The position numbers and the translations under genes were made by a program. DNA of 8,177 bases from Verrucomicrobiales bacterium (GTDB lineage: Bacteria > Verrucomicrobiota > Verrucomicrobiia > Verrucomicrobiales > DEV007). Position 1 is the stretch's first letter, and every line of letters starts with the position of its first letter. This document shows, one piece after another, positions 1 through 5,617 of the stretch. The notes under the pieces were generated by a model. That model searched no databases. It was not told the origin of the DNA and saw only the letters and a program-made list of their open reading frames with translations. The DNA is taken from contig JAKMGR010000113.1 in NCBI GenBank assembly GCA_022424805.1, positions 1 to 8,177 on the forward strand, written 5' to 3'.

Positions 1-126
1 CTATAAAGTGATGGGGCCACATCTCAGGTCTAGCTCTAAGCGGAAAGGCTCATAAAACCGCCGCCGTTAGCAATACCGCACAGCAGTCTTGTGACGCCCG
101 GTGATGTCCAGATGGATGAGTTGTTC

Positions 127-536
127 ATGTCCGCGGAAAAAACCGCGTTCTTTTTGTCGAATACATCAAGATGAACCGGAAAGTCGGCACCTTGACTCTG
201 CAGCAGTTCGGCTGCGAGGTGACTCTGGCCGACACTGGAAAAGAGGCTGTCGAAATGGTCGACGAACAGCTCCACTTCGACCTGACCTGCATGGATATGA
301 ATATGCCGGTTATGAATGGTATCGAAGCAGCTGAAGCAATCCGCGACCTGGATCATCCGAACGCAACGACTCGCATTCTCACAATGACAGGAATGGCGTT
401 TGAAGAGGACAAGCAACGATGCCTCGAATCGGGAATGGATGACGTCGTGACGAAACCATTTGACATCAACGATCTCCGCGGTCGTGTCCATGCTTTGAAA
501 AATCCCGATTCCGAAGAAGTCGCACTGAGTTCCTGA
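127..536 (+). pseudogene. Decayed CheY-like response regulator receiver domain
   Basis: The intact reading frame runs from an ATG at 171 to the TGA at 534-536 (121 residues). It matches the receiver fold from helix 1 onward: phosphoacceptor Asp in MDMNMP (codon 294-296, residue 42), the conserved Thr in LTMTG (residue 73) and the conserved Lys in TKPF (residue 95). It also has the FEEDKQRCLESGMDD segment typical of receivers of hybrid histidine kinases. The same frame upstream of 171 reads RVLFVEYIKMNRK, where receivers normally have VLxVEDNxxNRK, so strand beta-1 is present but has no in-frame start and the second acidic-pocket residue is Tyr. An ATG at 127 reads MSAEK in another frame; one extra base in the run of six A (137-142) would join it to RVLFVE. 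I infer a receiver-only protein inactivated by a frameshift and point changes. The alternative is a shortened but translated protein from 171. The receiver identity is secure; pseudogene status is moderately secure. Confidence 0.65.
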
Positions 537-628
537 CAAAATGCCAAGCAGTTCTTTGCGGCATTCATCCCGCGCAATGGCGTCGATTGCAACAGCCTTG
601 CGGCATAGGAACGTAACCCACCTCAGGC

Positions 629-3517
629 ATGGTATGCACAAAGACAGAACGACCACTTCTCCCCGGATTTAGCTTCCGAGCTATCGGCGTAGCCTGGCTC
701 CTTGCCTGCACGGGCGGAGCTGCGGAAGAAGCGGCAAAACCGTCAACCTTCGACACGGAATCGATTCGCTTTTTCGAAAACGAAATTCGGCCCATTCTCG
801 CGGAAAATTGTCTCGATTGTCACAGCGGAACCAAGGCGAAGCTGGGACTGCAACTCAATCACCGCCGTGGCTGGATCAAGGGCAGCGACTACCGCCCGGT
901 CGTAAATCTCGAAAACCCTGCAGAGAGCCTCGTCCTCCACGCAATTTCCCACACTCCCGGCAAAAAGGTGAAATCAATGCCCTACGAGAAGGAAAAAATC
1001 TCCGACGAAAGCATTGCCAAAATCTCCCGCTGGGTTGAAATGGGCCTCCCGTGGCCCGAGACGCCGGGCGCAGCTGAGGAAGACCCTCGAAACCACTGGT
1101 CATTTCAGCCGGTCAAACCACCCACGATCCCCGAAGGAGTCCACCCCATCGATCACCTGATCGGAGAGGCGCAGAAAAATACGGGAGTCGCTCCAGCGGA
1201 AAAAGCGGATCGTGCGACGCTCTATCGGCGCGCCCACCTCGCTCTGCTCGGTTTGCCCCCGAAGTTCGGAGAGCTCAGCGCCTTCGTCGCCGACTCTCGT
1301 CCCGATGCCGAAGCATGGCCTGCATTGCTCAAGAAGCTGATGAAATCCCCTCACTACGGCGAGCGCTGGGCTCGGCTGTGGATGGATGTGGCGCGCTATT
1401 CAGACACGAAAGGCTACGAAGCCGGAGGCAGAGAAAGGCGTTTTATGCACAGCTACACCTATCGAGATTGGCTGATTCAGTCTTTCAACGAGGACATGCC
1501 CTACGATCAATTTCTGCGCTACCAGCTCGCCGCCGAGCAGTTGGTCGATTGGAACAAGCCAGAGAAAAAACACCTCGCAGCGATGGGTTTTCTTTCCCTC
1601 AGCAAAAACGGGAGATCAGAACTCATCATCGATGACCGCATCGACACAACCTTTCGAGGGATGATGGCTCTGACAGTGGCTTGCGCCCGCTGCCACGATC
1701 ACAAGTCCGACCCGATCCCCACCAGGGACTACTACAGTCTTTACAGCGTATTTTCGAATTCCCTCGAAGTTGGCACCCCCACAATTGGCGAACCGAAATC
1801 AGGTCCAGAATACGAGAAATACCTCAAGGACCTCGCGAAACAGAAGAAGGTCGTGGAAGATTTCTTGAAACCAAAGCTGGATCAGATCGCGAAAGAGAAC
1901 CCGGAACTTGCCAGTGATCGCACGCGACTCATGAACAAGCTCGACCGGGCGGCGCGGCGCGAATTGCAGAACAAGCAGCGAGTCGTCGACAAGTTCGTCG
2001 CCGACTCCCAGATGGAGCCCGCCAAGGCAATCATCCTGAAACAAAAGGAGAAGCCCTCGGGCCATGCCGTTCTCATTCGCGGAAATCCCGCCCGACGCGG
2101 AGACACGGTGAAACGCCACTTTCTCTCCGTTCTCACTTCCGACCCGCAACCAATCTACGAGAGCGGCGGACGGCTCGAAATGGCGAAAGACATCTCCAAA
2201 CCCGACAATCCGCTCACCACTCGGAATATCGTCAATCGCGTCTGGATGTGGCACTTTGGCGAGGGCATCGTCCGTAGTGTCGACGACTTCGGAATCATGG
2301 GAGAACGACCAGATCACCCGGAGTTGCTCGACTTCCTCGCCCATTGGTTTGTGGAAAATGGATGGTCAGTCAAGAAACTGCACCAACTCATCCTGACCTC
2401 CAGAACCTGGCAACAGCAGTCGCACAATTCGCAGGAAGAGAAAAATCGAATCGCCGACGCCGAGAACCGCCTGCTCTGGAAATTCGATAGCCGACGTCTC
2501 GAACTGGAACAGATGCGCGACTCCATCCTTGAGGTTGCAGGCTCCCTCAGCGATGAAATGTATGGGCACCCGGTCCGCATTCTTGAAAAGCCTTACTCCA
2601 CACGGCGGTCCGTCTACGCTTTCATCGATCGGCAGAATCTGAATCCGATCTTTCGAAATTTCGATTTCTCCAATCCTCAGGAGAGCACCGGAAAACGGCC
2701 TAACACAACCATTCCGATGCAGGCTCTCTTCACGATGAATAGCGAATTTGTGCAGAACCAGGCGGCCATTCTTGGCGAAAAAGCGCAGTCGCAGAAAGAT
2801 GGAGTCGGCTGGCTGCATCGCTCCGTCTTCGCGAGCGAACCAACTGAAAATGATCGCATTCTCGCCGATAGTTTTCTGACCGCTTTCGAAAGTGAGTCAT
2901 CCGCTCTTGGTCCGCGCCAGACAAACACCGAGTGGAGCTACGGATGGGGCTCGATCGATTTCAAATCTGGGAAGGTGAAATTTCAGCCCTTTCCGTATTG
3001 GACTGGTGACTCCTGGCAGATCGAGAAGGAATACCCGATCAAAAATAGTCCCCTCAGCTATCTCCAAGCTCGGGCAGGAGCGACTCATCCAGGGCACACC
3101 AACAATGAGTCAGTCGTCTACCAATGGCGAGCGCCTGATGGGATGACGGTATCGATCCGTGGAGTGCTCGAACGTTCTAGCGTAGGCAAAGGCAATGGAG
3201 TCCGTGTTCTAATCGCCTCCGAATCGTCCGGAATCCTCTTCGACCGTGTCCTCGATCCCTCTGGCAGCAAACTAGTCACATCGCTGCAGGACGTCACTCT
3301 CGCAAAGAATGAGAATCTCTACTTCCTTGTCGACCCACACGAGAACAACTCCAGCTTTGACTCTGTCCGATGGAGCCCTCAGGTATTCGACCAAAGCGGT
3401 GCCTGGCCAAAATCGGGACTTGCTGAGACATTCTCTGGTCCGGCAACACCTGCGACCCCCTGGGGGGCCTACGCTCACGCGCTTCTCAACACCAATCGCT
3501 TCCTCTTCATCCAATAA
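629..3517 (+). CDS. Exported PSCyt1-DUF1549-DUF1553 (PSD1) c-type cytochrome-like protein
   Basis: This 962-residue protein has the planctomycete/verrucomicrobial PSD1 architecture. An N-terminal signal (R17, then a hydrophobic stretch to about residue 30) precedes a PSCyt1 domain with haem motif CLDCH (C61, C64, H65) and a likely axial Met in SMPY (M117). DUF1549 spans about 170-377 and has RWARLWMDVARYSDTKGYE and a second CxxCH, CARCH (C352-H356). A charged, probably coiled-coil linker covers about 394-460. DUF1553 covers about 515-730 (NPLTTRNIVNRVW, HPELLDFLA, NGWSVKKLH, QALFTMNSEFV). A beta-rich module of about 150 residues (766-917) is inserted before the usual C-terminal tail ALLNTNRFLFIQ. 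The family's biochemical role is unproven; extracytoplasmic redox chemistry on polysaccharides is a common guess. The start at 629 is the only one that keeps the whole signal sequence; no strong Shine-Dalgarno precedes it. LLAC ending at C27 could also be a lipobox. It is followed 4 nt later by its usual DUF1501 partner. Confidence 0.93.
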   Translation: MVCTKTERPLLPGFSFRAIGVAWLLACTGGAAEEAAKPSTFDTESIRFFENEIRPILAENCLDCHSGTKAKLGLQLNHRRGWIKGSDYRPVVNLENPAESLVLHAISHTPGKKVKSMPYEKEKISDESIAKISRWVEMGLPWPETPGAAEEDPRNHWSFQPVKPPTIPEGVHPIDHLIGEAQKNTGVAPAEKADRATLYRRAHLALLGLPPKFGELSAFVADSRPDAEAWPALLKKLMKSPHYGERWARLWMDVARYSDTKGYEAGGRERRFMHSYTYRDWLIQSFNEDMPYDQFLRYQLAAEQLVDWNKPEKKHLAAMGFLSLSKNGRSELIIDDRIDTTFRGMMALTVACARCHDHKSDPIPTRDYYSLYSVFSNSLEVGTPTIGEPKSGPEYEKYLKDLAKQKKVVEDFLKPKLDQIAKENPELASDRTRLMNKLDRAARRELQNKQRVVDKFVADSQMEPAKAIILKQKEKPSGHAVLIRGNPARRGDTVKRHFLSVLTSDPQPIYESGGRLEMAKDISKPDNPLTTRNIVNRVWMWHFGEGIVRSVDDFGIMGERPDHPELLDFLAHWFVENGWSVKKLHQLILTSRTWQQQSHNSQEEKNRIADAENRLLWKFDSRRLELEQMRDSILEVAGSLSDEMYGHPVRILEKPYSTRRSVYAFIDRQNLNPIFRNFDFSNPQESTGKRPNTTIPMQALFTMNSEFVQNQAAILGEKAQSQKDGVGWLHRSVFASEPTENDRILADSFLTAFESESSALGPRQTNTEWSYGWGSIDFKSGKVKFQPFPYWTGDSWQIEKEYPIKNSPLSYLQARAGATHPGHTNNESVVYQWRAPDGMTVSIRGVLERSSVGKGNGVRVLIASESSGILFDRVLDPSGSKLVTSLQDVTLAKNENLYFLVDPHENNSSFDSVRWSPQVFDQSGAWPKSGLAETFSGPATPATPWGAYAHALLNTNRFLFIQ

Positions 3518-3521
3518 TACC

Positions 3522-4958
3522 ATGAACGGACAGCTTCCCCTGCGAACAAGACGTGATTTCCTTTCCCAAACCGGTATGGGCATGGGCGCGCTCGGCTTGT
3601 CTCCTTTTCTTTCTTCCCTGCAAGCTTCCAGTCGCTCGCTGAATCCTCTCGCTCCCGGCAAAACTCATTTCCCGGCAAAAGCCAAACGCGTCATTCATAT
3701 CTTCGCAAACGGAGGCCCATCTCAAGTCGACTCATTCGACTACAAACCAGAGTTGGAGAAATTTCACGGCAAAGAAGTTCCCGGCGAGCACCTTAGCACC
3801 GAGCGAAAGACGGGGACCCTGATGAAGTCCCCTTTCAACTTCTCCCAGAAAGGAGAAAGTGGAATCTGGGCAAGCGACCTCTTTCCGAAGGTATCCGAAA
3901 TGGTCGACGATCTTTGCATCATCAATTCGATGCATGCGAACGTGCCCAATCATGAGCCTTCGCTCATGCTCATGAACACTGGAGCCGAGCGGGTCAATCT
4001 CGTTCGTCCCAGTATGGGCAGTTGGGTAACTTACGGTCTCGGTTCGGAGAACGAAAACCTGCCGGGCTTTGTCTCGTTGTGCCCTGGGGGAGTCCCCATC
4101 GTCGAAACGCAAAACTGGCGTTCTGCCTTCCTTCCTGGAGCCTACCAAGGCACCCACATCGACACAAAGAACACCCACATTTCCAAGCTCATCCCTGACA
4201 TTCGCAACCCCCGGATGCCGCGCGAGCTCCAGCGAAAGCAGCTCGATTTGATTCAGGAAATGAATCGTCAGGATGGCGAAAAGACCGGACTCGATCCTGA
4301 TGCGGAAGCTCGCATCCATTCCCTCGAACTCGCCTACAAAATGCAAATTGAGGCGACCGATGCGTTTAATGTCGAGCGCGAGCCGGAGAATGTCCGCCAA
4401 CTCTACGGAGAAACCCTCCACGGTCGCCAGATGCTGATCGCCCGCCGACTCGTCGAGCGTGGTGTCCGTTTTGTGCAAGTCTGGCACGGAGCCGGACAGC
4501 CATGGGATAGCCACTCTGAAATCGCGAAGAACCACGGCAAACTCGGCCAGGAAGCCGATCAGCCAATCGCGGCTCTCCTTACTGATCTCAAGCAGCGAGG
4601 CCTGCTGGAGGACACTCTCGTCATCTGGGGAGGAGAATTCGGACGCACTCCAACCGTCGAACTTCCTACTCCCGGAGCCAACGCCGCGAACACCAAACTG
4701 GGACGCGATCACAATCACCACGGTTTCACGATTTGGATGGCCGGCGGCGGAGTGAAGGGTGGATATCAGTATGGCAAATCGGACGATTTTGGCTTCAAAG
4801 CCGTGGAAGACCGCATGCACGTCCACGATCTCCACGCCACCATTCTGCACCTGTTAGGTTTCGATCATGAGCGCCTCACCTATCGCTACGCCGGTCGTGA
4901 CTTCCGCCTGACTGATGTACACGGCAAAGTCGTCAGCGATCTGATTACGCAGAGATGA
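3522..4958 (+). CDS. Tat-exported DUF1501 family protein
   Basis: The protein has 478 residues, a normal length for DUF1501 proteins, which have an alkaline-phosphatase/sulfatase-like fold but unknown activity. It opens with a twin-arginine signal, TRRDFLS (R10, R11), a glycine-rich hydrophobic stretch, and a plausible cleavage site near A35. The family motifs follow in order: ANGGPSQVDSFDYKP (G64 onward), SMHANVPNHEPS, VRFVQVWHGAGQPWDSH, GGEFGRTP (370-377), GRDHNHHGF (394-402) and the C-terminal HDLHATILHLLG. The reading frame is open from 3309, but I chose ATG 3522 because the Tat motif begins right after it and because it lies 4 nt behind the stop of the upstream gene. That spacing, with no clear Shine-Dalgarno, suggests translational coupling in a two-gene operon. 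DUF1501 and PSD1 genes are routinely paired in PVC bacteria, so the two products probably work together outside the cytoplasm. Confidence 0.93.
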   Translation: MNGQLPLRTRRDFLSQTGMGMGALGLSPFLSSLQASSRSLNPLAPGKTHFPAKAKRVIHIFANGGPSQVDSFDYKPELEKFHGKEVPGEHLSTERKTGTLMKSPFNFSQKGESGIWASDLFPKVSEMVDDLCIINSMHANVPNHEPSLMLMNTGAERVNLVRPSMGSWVTYGLGSENENLPGFVSLCPGGVPIVETQNWRSAFLPGAYQGTHIDTKNTHISKLIPDIRNPRMPRELQRKQLDLIQEMNRQDGEKTGLDPDAEARIHSLELAYKMQIEATDAFNVEREPENVRQLYGETLHGRQMLIARRLVERGVRFVQVWHGAGQPWDSHSEIAKNHGKLGQEADQPIAALLTDLKQRGLLEDTLVIWGGEFGRTPTVELPTPGANAANTKLGRDHNHHGFTIWMAGGGVKGGYQYGKSDDFGFKAVEDRMHVHDLHATILHLLGFDHERLTYRYAGRDFRLTDVHGKVVSDLITQR

Positions 4959-4978
4959 CTTCCAAGTGACCACTGCGT

Positions 4979-5129
4979 GAGCACGAGAGCGTCATACGGC
5001 TCCGTCGTGGCAAGACTATAGCCCTCATCCCCATCCCGAGTCGTATCGACGACGAAGCCTTGGGCTTTGGGCCCTTTTTCAACGAACGAAAGGATCCGCT
5101 CCTGATCTTCAACTACAAGCACTCCTCAT
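4979..5129 (-). pseudogene. Truncated OmpR/CusR-type response regulator relic
   Basis: The minus-strand frame starting at GTG 5122 reads MLVVEDQERILSFVEKG, then AQGFVVDTTRDGDEGYSLA, then YDALVL. This is the N-terminal half of an OmpR-family receiver domain of the CusR/CopR kind. Similarity stops at codon 4981-4979: the next residue, where the phosphoacceptor Asp and then xMLPG are expected, is Thr, followed by unrelated sequence and then the antisense of the DUF1501 gene. More than three quarters of the protein, including the DNA-binding domain, is missing. Two further lesions support decay. An ATG at 5129-5127 followed by AGGA is one base out of frame with GTG CTT GTA, so a single inserted base would explain the loss of an MRVLVVED start. 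The usual GLKA motif reads GPKA. The receiver identity is clear from motif order; a functional product is very unlikely. Confidence 0.72.
5062..5079 (+). terminator. Possible weak terminator hairpin after the DUF1501 gene
   Basis: GGGC (5062-5065) and GCCC (5071-5074) can pair around a 5-nt loop and are followed by five T (5075-5079). The stem is only 4 bp and the element lies about 100 nt after the DUF1501 stop, inside the antisense response-regulator relic. It could end the operon transcript, but it may be chance. Confidence 0.25.
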
Positions 5130-5303
5130 TGGGGCTAAATCACTTGAATCGTATAGGGAACCGGCAGAAATACAATCTTCGACTGGGGGAAATGCATTCA
5201 TAACTCAGGAAAAAAGCGGGACCACGACAACCGCAAGCTTAGGCCCCACATTTCGCTCAACCAAACCGGTAAAAAACGGAAAACACAAAGCATAGAAAGG
5301 ACT

Positions 5304-5318
5304 CTCGCTCGTAGCGAG
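5304..5318. other. Perfect 6-bp inverted repeat (small hairpin)
   Basis: CTCGCT (5304-5309) and AGCGAG (5313-5318) are perfect reverse complements around the 3-nt loop CGT. No T-tract follows, so it does not look like an intrinsic terminator. It directly abuts the tandem repeat that starts at 5322. Its function is unknown. Confidence 0.4.
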
Positions 5319-5321
5319 GCA

Positions 5322-5348
5322 GACAGGAAAGACAGGAAAGACAGGAAA
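5322..5348 (+). repeat. Three tandem copies of the 9-bp unit GACAGGAAA
   Basis: Exact copies lie at 5322-5330, 5331-5339 and 5340-5348, followed by GAAA. The purine-rich array sits in the non-coding interval next to a small hairpin. It is most simply a microsatellite made by slippage. A length that is a multiple of three in a non-coding region carries no coding meaning. Confidence 0.85.
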
Positions 5349-5407
5349 GAAACCTCATAACGCTACCATCATCAGCCAGAAAAATGACGGATCATCGGAC
5401 GCTAATA

Positions 5408-5422
5408 TGACAAAACTGTAAT
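5408..5422. promoter_or_regulatory. Putative OmpR-family (CopR/CusR-like) regulator box
   Basis: The sequence TGACA-AAAC-TGTAAT fits, from memory, the pattern TGACAnnnnTGTnAT described for copper-type two-component regulators, and is nearly dyad-symmetric (TGACA/TGTAA). It lies about 27 nt before a possible -10 element and about 280 nt from the start of a truncated CusR-like regulator relic. A 15-bp pattern with this many fixed bases could still occur by chance, so this is tentative. Confidence 0.3.
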
Positions 5423-5448
5423 CTTCCATCTTTCCCCTGCACTCTCCC

Positions 5449-5454
5449 TATACT
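5449..5454 (+). promoter_or_regulatory. Possible -10 element (TATACT) for glgX
   Basis: TATACT matches the sigma-70 -10 consensus TATAAT at five of six positions. No good -35 hexamer lies 16-18 nt upstream (the region reads TCCATC), as at promoters that rely on an activator. It would place transcription start near 5461, ahead of glgX. The surrounding sequence is pyrimidine-rich. Low confidence. Confidence 0.25.
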
Positions 5455-5617
5455 TCCCTCTGGCGAAGATTCCTAAACCGGATATCTTGCCGCACCTTCG
5501 CCCCCGTTTTACGAGACAGAAATCCCACCTAAACTGAGCAAAATCCATACAACAGGACTCAGCATCCATCCTGGTTCACCTCACCCGCTCGGCGCGACAC
5601 CGCTCGAAGCAGGTTCG

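Larger units (their letters stand above)
5130..5617. other. Non-coding interval upstream of glgX
   Basis: I find no RNA gene, no insertion sequence end and no convincing separate gene in this stretch. It begins just outside the start of the minus-strand response-regulator relic. It contains the hairpin, tandem repeat, putative regulator box and -10 element listed separately. From 5477 to 5617 the glgX reading frame is already open, and from about 5567 it carries family-conserved sequence, so the right part is probably glgX leader or true coding sequence. Confidence 0.6.

Noticed and set aside
1..126. Possible 3' end of a gene entering from the left edge
   Set aside because: Short open frames exist but none shows any recognisable protein motif.
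556..606. Direct repeat TTGCGGCAT at 556-564 and 598-606
   Set aside because: Only 9 bp, two copies, with no associated element; it could be chance.
36..656. Minus-strand open frame of 206 codons across the left end
   Set aside because: It is antisense to the receiver-domain sequence and its translation is low-quality, rich in His, Cys and Phe, with no recognisable domain.
3309..3521. Upstream extension of the DUF1501 reading frame overlapping the PSD1 gene
   Set aside because: The Tat signal directly after ATG 3522 and the 4-nt spacing fix the start; the extension would bury the signal peptide.
3732..4850. Long minus-strand open frame of 372 codons opposite the DUF1501 gene
   Set aside because: It lies wholly antisense to a gene with clear family motifs, and its translation shows no recognisable domain; codon bias explains the lack of stops.
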